Position numbers and translations under genes: made by a program. Shown in pieces: positions 1 through 6,008 of a stretch of 8,243 nucleotides of DNA. This DNA comes from Stenotrophomonas sp. (GTDB taxonomy: Bacteria > Pseudomonadota > Gammaproteobacteria > Xanthomonadales > Xanthomonadaceae): contig DOKO01000004.1 in assembly GCA_003510825.1 (NCBI GenBank), positions 1-8,243 on the forward strand. Reading direction: 5' to 3'. Within the stretch, counting starts at the first letter, position 1; every line of letters begins with the position of its first letter. The notes under the pieces were generated by a model. The model saw nothing but the letters and a program-made list of their open reading frames with translations, searched no databases and was not told where the DNA came from.

Positions 1-926
1 AGGTCGAAGGTGCCGTTGTGGATCGGCAGCAGCCACTTGCCGCGCAGGTCCAGGTGCGCCTGCAGGGTCTGCTCTGGCTGCATGTGCACGAAGGCCCAGC
101 GCTTGTCGTAGGCACCGGTCTCGATCATCGTCAGGTCGAACGGGCCGTACTTCTCGCCGATGGCCTTGAAGCCGTCGAAGTAGCCCGTGTCGCCGCTGAA
201 GAAGATGCGGAAGTCGCCGTCCTGGATCACCCACGAGGCCCACAGGCTGCGATCGCTGTCACCCAGGCCGCGGCCGGAAAAATGTTGCCCCGGGGTGGCG
301 GTCAGGCGCAGGCCATTGGCCTCGGTGGACTGCCACCAGTCCAGTTGCTCGACCTTGGCGGCATCCACGCCCCAGGCGATCAACTGGTCGCCCACGCCCA
401 GCGGTGCAATGAAGCGCGCGGTCTTGCCGGCCAGCTGCATCACCGCGGCATGGTCCAGATGGTCGTAATGGTTGTGCGAGAGGATCACGCCCGCGATCGG
501 CGGCAGGTCCTCAATGCTGATCGGCGGTGCGTGGAAGCGTGCCGGGCCCATCCACTGCACCGGCGAGGCACGCTCGGAGAACACCGGGTCGGTCAGCCAG
601 TACTGGCCGCGCAGCTTCAGCAGGATCGTGGAGTGGCCAAGCCGGAACAGGCTGCGGTCCGGTGCGGCGTCCAGCGTGGCACGGTCCAGTGCCTGCACTG
701 GAATCGGGTCGGTCGGCACGGTGCCCTTGGGCCGGTTGAACAGGAAGGTCCACCACAGCTCGACGCCCGCGCGCAGGCCCATCGCCGGTTTCGGCAGCAC
801 ATTCTGGAACCGGCCATCACGGTACTGCGGCGAATCAGGGAAGTCGGGCAGGGACCACGACTTGCAGAAGGTATAGGCGGTCACGGCAAGGGTTCCGATC
901 AGGAGGATGAGGAGCAGGCGCTTCAT
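1..926 (-). CDS. Metallo-beta-lactamase-fold hydrolase, RomA/UlaG/NAPE-PLD-like (3' end outside window)
   Basis: Translating the minus strand from the ATG at 926 gives 308 codons, open to the window edge, so the C-terminus is missing. Residues about 4-18 (KRLLLILLIGTLAVTAY) form a hydrophobic N-terminal anchor or signal sequence, which places the enzyme at or outside the inner membrane. The metallo-beta-lactamase signature HNHYDH is at 151-156. Further probable metal ligands are H215 (GQHFSGRG), D246 (SGDTGYF) and H303 (PIHNGTFD), so the binuclear metal site looks complete. The family (COG2220: UlaG lactonase, NAPE-PLD, RomA) hydrolyses lactones, phosphodiesters or unknown lipids; the substrate here cannot be deduced. 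The gene is divergent from a TetR gene and shares its operator region. The start is chosen because the anchor follows directly; the ribosome site is weak. I am confident of the fold and not of the reaction. Confidence 0.9.
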   Translation of the reverse strand, partial: MKRLLLILLIGTLAVTAYTFCKSWSLPDFPDSPQYRDGRFQNVLPKPAMGLRAGVELWWTFLFNRPKGTVPTDPIPVQALDRATLDAAPDRSLFRLGHSTILLKLRGQYWLTDPVFSERASPVQWMGPARFHAPPISIEDLPPIAGVILSHNHYDHLDHAAVMQLAGKTARFIAPLGVGDQLIAWGVDAAKVEQLDWWQSTEANGLRLTATPGQHFSGRGLGDSDRSLWASWVIQDGDFRIFFSGDTGYFDGFKAIGEKYGPFDLTMIETGAYDKRWAFVHMQPEQTLQAHLDLRGKWLLPIHNGTFD

Positions 927-943
927 CGGGGACGTCCGCTGGG

Positions 944-959
944 TACACTGCACAGTGTA
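944..959. promoter_or_regulatory. TetR operator, distal copy (16-bp palindrome)
   Basis: The sequence TACACTG-CA-CAGTGTA is a perfect inverted repeat with 7-bp arms and a 2-bp centre, the usual size of a TetR-family dimer site. It lies 17 bp upstream of the hydrolase start codon. It contains TACACT on the minus strand (954-959), which could serve as a -10 box for the hydrolase. Binding by the adjacent regulator is inferred from position and symmetry. Confidence 0.72.
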
Positions 960-960
960 G

Positions 961-977
961 TTTCCGGTTTCAGGAAA
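961..977. promoter_or_regulatory. Central inverted repeat TTTCC-N7-GGAAA between the two operators
   Basis: Five-base arms (961-965 and 973-977) flank a 7-base spacer. The centre, base 969, lies exactly midway between the two 16-bp palindromes. It could be a further weak protein site, or it may help position RNA polymerase for the divergent promoters. The arms are short, so chance is possible; the coaxial placement is what makes it notable. Confidence 0.4.
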
Positions 978-978
978 G

Positions 979-994
979 TACACCGGTCGGTGTA
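979..994. promoter_or_regulatory. TetR operator, proximal copy (16-bp palindrome)
   Basis: The sequence TACACCG-GT-CGGTGTA has perfect 7-bp arms around a 2-bp centre. It is the same design as the copy at 944-959, sharing TACAC, a pyrimidine, G, then CRGTGTA. Centre-to-centre distance is 35 bp. It overlaps the candidate -10 box at 993-998, so occupancy should block tetR transcription. Binding by the regulator encoded at 1032 is inferred. Confidence 0.75.
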
Positions 995-998
995 AAAT
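993..998 (+). promoter_or_regulatory. Candidate -10 box of the divergent tetR promoter
   Basis: TAAAAT matches the TATAAT consensus at five of six positions and stands out in GC-rich DNA. A transcript starting about 7 bases downstream would give a leader of roughly 27 bases before the ATG at 1032. No good -35 hexamer lies upstream (TTCAGG at 969-974 is the best, with an 18-bp spacer), so the assignment is tentative. Its overlap with the operator at 979-994 fits autorepression. Confidence 0.4.
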
Positions 999-1031
999 GT
1001 GCGCATCTGTTCAGTTTCCTGGTTCCCTGCC

Positions 1032-1643
1032 ATGTCCCGTGCCCCGCAACGCCTGACCGACCGCAAACGCGAAGCCATCGTGCGCGCGGCCGTGGAGGAG
1101 TTCCGCAGCGCCGGCTACGAGGCGACCAGCATGGACCGCATCGCTGCGGCGGCCGGCGTCTCCAAGCGCACGGTCTACAACCATTTCCCCAGCAAGGAAG
1201 AGCTGTTCGGCCACATCCTCGAAGAACTGTGGGAAAGCAGCATGGCCGCCGTCGTGCTGCCGTACCGCGCCGACCAGCCGCTGGACGTGCAGCTGCTGCA
1301 GCTGATCGGGCAGAAGCTGGACCTGCTGGGCGATGCCAACTTCATCGACCTGGCGCGCGTGGCGATGGCAGAGATCATCCATTCGCCCGAGCGTGCGCAG
1401 GCGATTGTCTGCCGCATGGGTGAAAAGGAAGGCGGTGTGAGCGCGTGGATCCGCGCCGCCATCGCCGATGGGCGCCTGCGCGAGGTTGATCCGGAATTCG
1501 CCGACCACCAGCTGCAGGGCCTGGTGAAGGGCTTCGCGTTCTGGCCGCAGGTCACCATGGGCCAGCCGCCGCTGGGCCCGGTCGAACGGCGCAAGGTCGC
1601 CGAATCGGCGGTGGCGATGTTCCTGGGGTTCTACGCACGCTGA
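1032..1643 (+). CDS. TetR/AcrR-family repressor, AefR-like C-terminal domain
   Basis: This 203-residue protein has the standard TetR layout. An N-terminal DNA-binding domain covers about residues 11-58, with the helix-turn-helix around 33-52 (TSMDRIAAAAGVSKRTVYNHF) followed by PSKEELF. A helical ligand-binding and dimerisation domain follows. Its C-terminal part (LVKGFAFWPQ and the final FLGFYAR region) resembles the AefR-type TetR_C domain. The frame is open back to a GTG at 999, but that codon sits beside the candidate -10 box. The ATG at 1032 gives the normal N-terminus, so I chose it. No clear Shine-Dalgarno sequence precedes either start. The gene is divergent from the metallo-hydrolase, with two matching palindromes between them, so it probably represses both itself and the hydrolase. 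The inducer is unknown. Confidence 0.92.
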   Translation: MSRAPQRLTDRKREAIVRAAVEEFRSAGYEATSMDRIAAAAGVSKRTVYNHFPSKEELFGHILEELWESSMAAVVLPYRADQPLDVQLLQLIGQKLDLLGDANFIDLARVAMAEIIHSPERAQAIVCRMGEKEGGVSAWIRAAIADGRLREVDPEFADHQLQGLVKGFAFWPQVTMGQPPLGPVERRKVAESAVAMFLGFYAR

Positions 1644-1820
1644 GCCCATGCGGCAGCGACGTGATCTGATTCTGCGCATCGTGCAGCGATAGCGGCGCGG
1701 CGCACAGCCGCACCGCGCGCGCGCGGTCGATAGGCTGTGTGCACGCATTCCGCGCTGATCCGATCCGCTGCTGCCAGCACGCCGCCAGCCTGTCGTGTGG
1801 GTCGCAACTGGAGATCCCCC
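1644..1820. other. Intergenic gap between tetR and the ABC operon
   Basis: These 177 bases hold no credible gene. A GC-rich segment at 1692-1739 can fold in several ways. CACAGCC (1703-1709) pairs with GGCTGTG (1733-1739), and GCGCGG (1695-1700) with CCGCGC (1713-1718). No T-tract follows, so it is not a convincing terminator. I see no copy of the TACAC-N6-GTGTA operator and no Fur-box-like AT-rich palindrome. The ABC operon therefore probably has its own promoter here, or is read through from tetR, but no clear -35/-10 pair is visible. A ribosome site GGAG (1810-1813) lies 7 bases before the ATG at 1821. Confidence 0.5.
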
Positions 1821-3605
1821 ATGACCGATGTGGCGACCCCGCCACTGGCCGACGCACCACCGTCCGGTGGTTTCCTCGGCCTGATGAAGATGTCCCCAGG
1901 CCTGCTCGGCCTGGCCGCCCTCACCGCCATCGCTTCGGCTGCCTTGAGCGTGGCGCCGTTCTGGTGCCTGTACCGCGTGGTGCAGCAACTGCTGTCCAGT
2001 ACGCCCGACGCGCAGGTGATCCGCCAGTCGCTGGCCTGGGCACTTGGACTGCTGGCTCTGCGCTGGGCGCTGATGGCCGTCAGCCATGTGCTCGCCCACC
2101 GTGGTGCGTTTTCGGTGCAGCACCGCGTGCGCGTGGCGATGGCGCGGCGGCTGGGCGAGGTGCCGATGTCCTTCTTTGCCCAGCGCGGCAGCGGCAGCCT
2201 GCGGCGCACGCTCAACGATGATGTCAACGCGATGGAAGGCTTCCTCGCCCACATGCTGCCCGATGCGGCCGCTGCGGCGATGGTGCCGCTGGCTGCGTTG
2301 GTGCTGCTGTTCGCGGCCGACTGGCGCCTGGCGCTGGCCTCGCTCACGCCGCTGCCGGTGGCCGTGGCCATCCAGTGGTGGCTGATGTCACGCTCGGGCG
2401 CGCGCATGATGGAATGGAGCGCGCTGCAGAAACGCATCGCCGACCGCGTGGGCGAGTACGTGCGCGGCGTGCACGTGGTAAAGGCGTTCGGTCTGTCTGC
2501 ACGTTCCTTCGGCGAACTGGCCGATGCCATCCGCGGTGCGGTGGCCTGGGTGGCCGACTACGCACGGGTCAGTGTCAGCGGCTGGGTGCTGTTCGTCGGC
2601 CTGCTCACCGCCAACGTGGTGGTGATCGCGCCGCTCGGTGCCTGGCTGCTGATGCGCGGTTCGCTGGACCTGGCGACCTGGGTGCTGTTCCTGCTGGTGG
2701 CGCCGGTGGTGCTGGCGCCCCTGCTGCGCCTGACCTACGCGCTGGGCGAGCAGATGCACCGGGTGGCTTCACTGCAGCGCATCGAAGCGCTGCTGCATGC
2801 ACCGGCCTTGTCCGAACCGCTGAACCCGCAGCAGCCCCCGGCACCGCATGCCCTGGCGTTCGTCGGGGTGAGCCATCGTTATGGCGAAAAGCCGGCGCTG
2901 CAGCGCGTCAGCTTCCGTGCCGAAGCCGGCCGCACCACTGCTCTGGTCGGCGCATCCGGTTCTGGCAAGAGTACGTTGCTGCGCCTGCTGCCTCGCCTGT
3001 ACGACGTGCAGGAAGGCGCGGTGAGTGTCGGCGATGTCGACGTGCGTGGCTGGTCGCTCGATGTGCTGCTCGCACAGATGTCGGTCGTACTGCAGGACGT
3101 GCACCTGTTCCACGGCACGGTGCGCGACAACCTGCTGCTGGCACGCCCGCAGGCCGATGAGGCCGCGCTGGTCGCCGCAGCCACGGCCGCGCGCGCACAT
3201 GATTTCATCATGGCCCTGCCACAGGGCTACGACACGCCGCTGGGCGAGCGCGGCACGCGCCTGTCCGGCGGCGAGCGCCAGCGCCTGTCCATCGCCCGCG
3301 CGCTGCTGAAGGACGCGCCGGTGCTGCTGCTGGACGAGGCCACCTCGCACGCCGATGCCGAGAACGCCGGCTTGATCCGCGAGGCGCTGAAAGCAGTCTG
3401 CGCCGGGCGCACCGTGCTGATGGTGGCCCACCACCTGGACAGCGTGGTCGATGCGGACCACATCGTGGTGATGGACGGCGGCCAGGTGGCAGGGCAGGGC
3501 ACGCACGACGCGCTGATCGCCGGATGCGCGGCGTATCAACAACTCTGGAAGGATTACAGCGCCGCCAGTGCCTGGAGCCTGGGCGCGGAAGGAGGTGCGG
3601 CATGA
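1821..3605 (+). CDS. ABC half-transporter (membrane + ATPase), subunit A of a heterodimeric pair
   Basis: This 594-residue protein is a fused exporter-type half-transporter. Hydrophobic segments at about 29-50, 72-92, 147-166, 169-187, 250-275 and 280-300 form the six-helix membrane domain. The ATPase domain (about 345-575) has Walker [10 protein letters not shown] (377-385, K383), Q-loop Q425, signature LSGGERQR (481-488), Walker B VLLLDEAT (501-508) with catalytic E506, and H-loop H537. All catalytic elements are intact. The D-loop reads SHAD (509-512) instead of the usual SALD. The frame extends upstream to a GTG at 1737, but the ATG at 1821 has GGAG 7 bases ahead and starts at the expected N-terminus. 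The stop overlaps the next start (ATGA), implying translational coupling and a heterodimer. Such pairs include drug and peptide exporters, and also the IrtAB/YbtPQ siderophore importers that use an exporter fold. The substrate and even the direction of transport cannot be settled from sequence. Confidence 0.93.
   Translation: MTDVATPPLADAPPSGGFLGLMKMSPGLLGLAALTAIASAALSVAPFWCLYRVVQQLLSSTPDAQVIRQSLAWALGLLALRWALMAVSHVLAHRGAFSVQHRVRVAMARRLGEVPMSFFAQRGSGSLRRTLNDDVNAMEGFLAHMLPDAAAAAMVPLAALVLLFAADWRLALASLTPLPVAVAIQWWLMSRSGARMMEWSALQKRIADRVGEYVRGVHVVKAFGLSARSFGELADAIRGAVAWVADYARVSVSGWVLFVGLLTANVVVIAPLGAWLLMRGSLDLATWVLFLLVAPVVLAPLLRLTYALGEQMHRVASLQRIEALLHAPALSEPLNPQQPPAPHALAFVGVSHRYGEKPALQRVSFRAEAGRTTALVGASGSGKSTLLRLLPRLYDVQEGAVSVGDVDVRGWSLDVLLAQMSVVLQDVHLFHGTVRDNLLLARPQADEAALVAAATAARAHDFIMALPQGYDTPLGERGTRLSGGERQRLSIARALLKDAPVLLLDEATSHADAENAGLIREALKAVCAGRTVLMVAHHLDSVVDADHIVVMDGGQVAGQGTHDALIAGCAAYQQLWKDYSAASAWSLGAEGGAA
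3589..3596 (+). promoter_or_regulatory. Strong ribosome binding site for the second ABC gene
   Basis: AAGGAGGT is a near-perfect anti-16S match lying 5 bases before the ATG at 3602, inside the end of the first ABC gene. It fixes the start of the second gene, although its frame is open further upstream. It also suggests that both subunits are made at comparable levels. Confidence 0.85.
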
Positions 3606-5326
3606 TCCGCGAACTGGTGCAGTCCGGCTACAAACTGTCGGGCACACGCGATGCGCGGCTGACGCGCGGGCTGGTGTGGTCGGCCATCGAAGGCCTGTTT
3701 GCGGCGGCACCGTATCCGCTGCTCTACCTGCTGCTGCGCGATGCGTTCACCGGCCAGCTGCACGGCGCGCGCATCGCTTGGCTGGCGGCCGGTATGGCGC
3801 TGTGCGTGGTGCTGCGCATCGTGGCCGGTTCGCGCGGCATGCCCCTCGTGTTCACCGGTGCCTACGCGCTGATGGGCGAGGCGCGGCTGCGCATTGCCGA
3901 CCATCTGCGCCGCCTGCCGATGGGCTGGTTCACCCGCCAGCGTGGCGGTGACCTGGCCGCTCGGCTGACCTCCGATCTGGAGCTGGTGGAAAACCTGTGG
4001 TCGCACTTCCTTGGCGTGTTCGTGGCCGGGGTGGCGATGCCATCGGGCCTGCTGGTGTTCCTGGTGTGGCTGGACTGGCGTCTCGCGCTGGTGGTGGCCG
4101 CCACCGTGCCGCTGGCCGTGCTGGCGCTGATGATCGCGCAATGGAAGGCCGGTGCGGCCGGCGCGCGGGTGATGGAAGCCAGTGCCACCGCCAACGCCGA
4201 ACTGCAGGATTACCTGCAGGGCATCGCCACGATCCGCAGTTCCGGTCGTTTCGGCCAGGCATGGGCGCGCCTGCAGTCGGCGCTGGATGAGCAGCACCGT
4301 GCGGTGATCGAGGTGGAGTCGCGGCCGGCGCCGTGGGTGGCCGCCTATGGTTTCGTGCTGGAAACCGGCTTCGTGCTGCTGGCCGTGGCGGGTGTGTGGC
4401 TGTCCGCACAGGGCCGCCTGCCGGTGGCCAGCCTGGTCGCGTTCCTGGTGCTGGCCGCGCCGCTGTACCGGCAGCTGTTCGACCTCGGCCTGTCGGTGCT
4501 GCTGCTGCGCTTCGGCCGCCGCGCGCTGGCCCGCATCGAGCAGTTGCTGGAGGTCGACGCGCTGGCCGAGCCGACGTCGGCGCTGTCGCCGGCCGGGCAG
4601 GACATCGAGCTGCGCGACGTGCACTTCAGCTATGACGGTGAAAGTGGGCCGGCACTGCAGGGCATCAGCACGGTGCTGCCGGCGCGCCGCCTGACGGCAG
4701 TGGTCGGGCCCAGCGGCTCGGGCAAGAGCACGCTGGTGCACCTGATCGCACGTCTGTGGGATGTGGATGAAGGTGCGATCCTGCTGGGCGGCACCGACCT
4801 GCGCGAGATCGGCACCGACGCCCTGCATGGGCAGGTGGCGATGGTGTTCCAGGATGTCGTGCTGTTCTCCGGCAGCGTGCTGGACAACCTGCGCATCGGC
4901 CGCATCGATGCCAGCCGCGAACAGGTGGAGGAGGCCGCGCGGCGCGCGCAGGCGCATGACTTCATCATGGCGTTGCCACAGGGCTACGACACCCTGCTGG
5001 ATGAAGGGGGCGCGTCGCTGTCCGGCGGCGAGCGGCAGCGCATCTCGATTGCCCGGGCGCTGTTGAAGGATGCCCCGGTGCTGCTGCTGGATGAAGCGAC
5101 GGCCAGCGTCGACCCGACCGCCGAAGTGCAGATCCGCCGAGCGATGAGCGAGCTGGCGACCGGGCGCACCGTGGTGGTCATCGCGCACCGCCTGCAGAGC
5201 ATCCGCCACGCCGACCACATCGTGGTGCTGGAGCAGGGCAGGCTGGTCGAGCAGGGCAGGCACGAGACGTTGTGCATGGCCGGCGGTACCTACGCGCGCC
5301 TGTGGGCGGCGCAGCAGGCAGGTTGA
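3602..5326 (+). CDS. ABC half-transporter (membrane + ATPase), subunit B of a heterodimeric pair
   Basis: This 574-residue protein has the same architecture as its upstream partner. Hydrophobic helices lie near 28-46, 58-76, 136-155 and 159-180, with more around 240-290. The ATPase domain carries Walker A GPSGSGKST (369-377, K375), Q-loop Q417, signature LSGGERQR (473-480), Walker B VLLLDEAT (493-500) with E498, D-loop ASVD (501-504) and H-loop H529. Both ATP sites of the predicted heterodimer therefore look catalytically competent, unlike pairs with one degenerate site. The start at 3602 is supported by the perfect ribosome site and the ATGA overlap. The stretch [14 protein letters not shown] before the signature motif is identical in both subunits, which fits descent from a duplication. 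An intrinsic terminator follows 20 bases after the stop. Family assignment is firm; an IrtB/YbtQ-like identity is only a possibility. Confidence 0.93.
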   Translation: MIRELVQSGYKLSGTRDARLTRGLVWSAIEGLFAAAPYPLLYLLLRDAFTGQLHGARIAWLAAGMALCVVLRIVAGSRGMPLVFTGAYALMGEARLRIADHLRRLPMGWFTRQRGGDLAARLTSDLELVENLWSHFLGVFVAGVAMPSGLLVFLVWLDWRLALVVAATVPLAVLALMIAQWKAGAAGARVMEASATANAELQDYLQGIATIRSSGRFGQAWARLQSALDEQHRAVIEVESRPAPWVAAYGFVLETGFVLLAVAGVWLSAQGRLPVASLVAFLVLAAPLYRQLFDLGLSVLLLRFGRRALARIEQLLEVDALAEPTSALSPAGQDIELRDVHFSYDGESGPALQGISTVLPARRLTAVVGPSGSGKSTLVHLIARLWDVDEGAILLGGTDLREIGTDALHGQVAMVFQDVVLFSGSVLDNLRIGRIDASREQVEEAARRAQAHDFIMALPQGYDTLLDEGGASLSGGERQRISIARALLKDAPVLLLDEATASVDPTAEVQIRRAMSELATGRTVVVIAHRLQSIRHADHIVVLEQGRLVEQGRHETLCMAGGTYARLWAAQQAG

Positions 5327-5346
5327 TATACGGGCCAGCCTGAATC

Positions 5347-5381
5347 GATCCGCTCCGCACGCCGGGGCGGATCTTTTCTTT
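5347..5381 (+). terminator. Intrinsic terminator of the ABC operon
   Basis: The stem arms GATCCGCTCC (5347-5356) and GGGGCGGATC (5364-5373) form 10 pairs, including one G-U wobble. They close a 7-base loop and are followed at once by TTTTCTTT (5374-5381). No T-tract lies on the other side, so it acts on plus-strand transcription only. It separates the ABC operon from the downstream TetR gene. Confidence 0.88.
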
Positions 5382-5398
5382 GAGCGAACGTTCGTTCA
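5381..5398. promoter_or_regulatory. TetR operator upstream of the second regulator (18-bp palindrome)
   Basis: TGAGCGAACGTTCGTTCA is symmetric except for one base pair (G at the fourth position against T at the fifteenth). It contains the GAACGTTC core often seen in TetR-family operators. It ends 10 bases before the ATG at 5409, so a bound dimer would cover the promoter and start. It differs clearly from the TACAC-N6-GTGTA sites, indicating a different cognate regulator. Confidence 0.78.
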
Positions 5399-5408
5399 TT
5401 GTTTGGGC

Positions 5409-6008
5409 ATGAGCCGTGACGAACAGAACCAGCAGCGTGCCGCCCACATCCTGCAGGCTGCCCTGCAGTGCTTCGTGGAGCGAGGCTTCCATCAGGCCAG
5501 CATGCGTGACATCGCGCAGGCGGCCGGGGTCAGCCTGGGCAACCTGTACAACCACTTTCCGGGCAAGCAGGCGCTGATCCTGGTCGCGGCAGAACTGGAA
5601 CAGGAGGCGCTGCAGCCCCTGTTGCAGCAGCTGCAGGAAAGCGAAGGCCGGCGCGAGCAGGTGCAGGCCTGCCTGCACGCGTTCGATGCCCTGTGCCGCG
5701 AGCCGCAGTGGGCGGTACTCAGCGTCGAAGTGCTGGCCGAGTGTGCGCGCAACCCGGAGGTGGCGCGCGCCTTCGCGAACAACCGCTCGCGTCTGCAGCA
5801 GGCACTGGCCGATGCCTTGCAGGCGCTGGCCCAGCGCGAGCGGCGGCGTCCTGCGCTGCCAGCCATGCTGCAGGCGCAGGTGCTGCTGGATGCCATCGAG
5901 AGCGCGGCACTGCGCGCGGGCCTGGGCCAGATGGCGGATGCGGGTGCGGGCTCGGTCGATGTGCTGGACCCCGCGCTGCTGGCTGCACTGATGGGCGCGC
6001 GAGGGTGA
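5409..6008 (+). CDS. TetR/AcrR-family repressor, probable autoregulator
   Basis: This 199-residue protein has a TetR DNA-binding domain at about 8-56, with helix-turn-helix residues around 31-50 (SMRDIAQAAGVSLGNLYNHF) followed by PGKQAL. The C-terminal half (ECARNPEVARAFANNRSRL) resembles the BetI-type TetR_C domain. The ATG at 5409 gives the normal start. An in-frame TTG at 5403 would add only two residues. No Shine-Dalgarno sequence is visible, and the transcript leader is probably very short. A near-perfect palindrome lies directly upstream. Its stop overlaps the start of the DUF418-like gene (GTGA), so it probably represses an operon of itself and that membrane protein. The terminator at 5347-5381 argues against co-transcription with the ABC genes, though it could still act on them in trans. 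The inducer is unknown. Confidence 0.9.
   Translation: MSRDEQNQQRAAHILQAALQCFVERGFHQASMRDIAQAAGVSLGNLYNHFPGKQALILVAAELEQEALQPLLQQLQESEGRREQVQACLHAFDALCREPQWAVLSVEVLAECARNPEVARAFANNRSRLQQALADALQALAQRERRRPALPAMLQAQVLLDAIESAALRAGLGQMADAGAGSVDVLDPALLAALMGARG

Noticed and set aside
18..995. 325-codon plus-strand frame at the left end
   Set aside because: It is the antisense of the metallo-hydrolase, whose HNHYDH motif, further ligands and N-terminal anchor are clear on the minus strand.
999..1031. Upstream GTG start adding 11 residues to the first TetR protein
   Set aside because: The GTG directly follows the candidate -10 box and lacks a ribosome site, and the extra residues (RICSVSWFPA) are not typical of TetR N-termini.
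1692..1739. Possible terminator after the first TetR gene
   Set aside because: Several overlapping GC-rich inverted repeats exist, but none is followed by a T-tract and the arms compete, so I list it only as part of the gap.
1644..1820. Fur box or other iron-response site upstream of the ABC pair, sought because of its possible IrtAB/YbtPQ likeness
   Set aside because: The region is GC-rich and shows no AT-rich 19-bp palindrome resembling a Fur site.
1011..2252. 413-codon minus-strand frame opposite the first TetR gene and the start of the ABC gene
   Set aside because: No family features, and the plus strand has clear TetR and ABC motifs in the same stretch.
3554..5263. 569-codon open frame on the minus strand, antisense to the second ABC gene
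   Set aside because: It is a composition artefact of high-GC coding DNA. Its translation is rich in Q, H and R without domain motifs, while the plus strand encodes a complete ABC protein.
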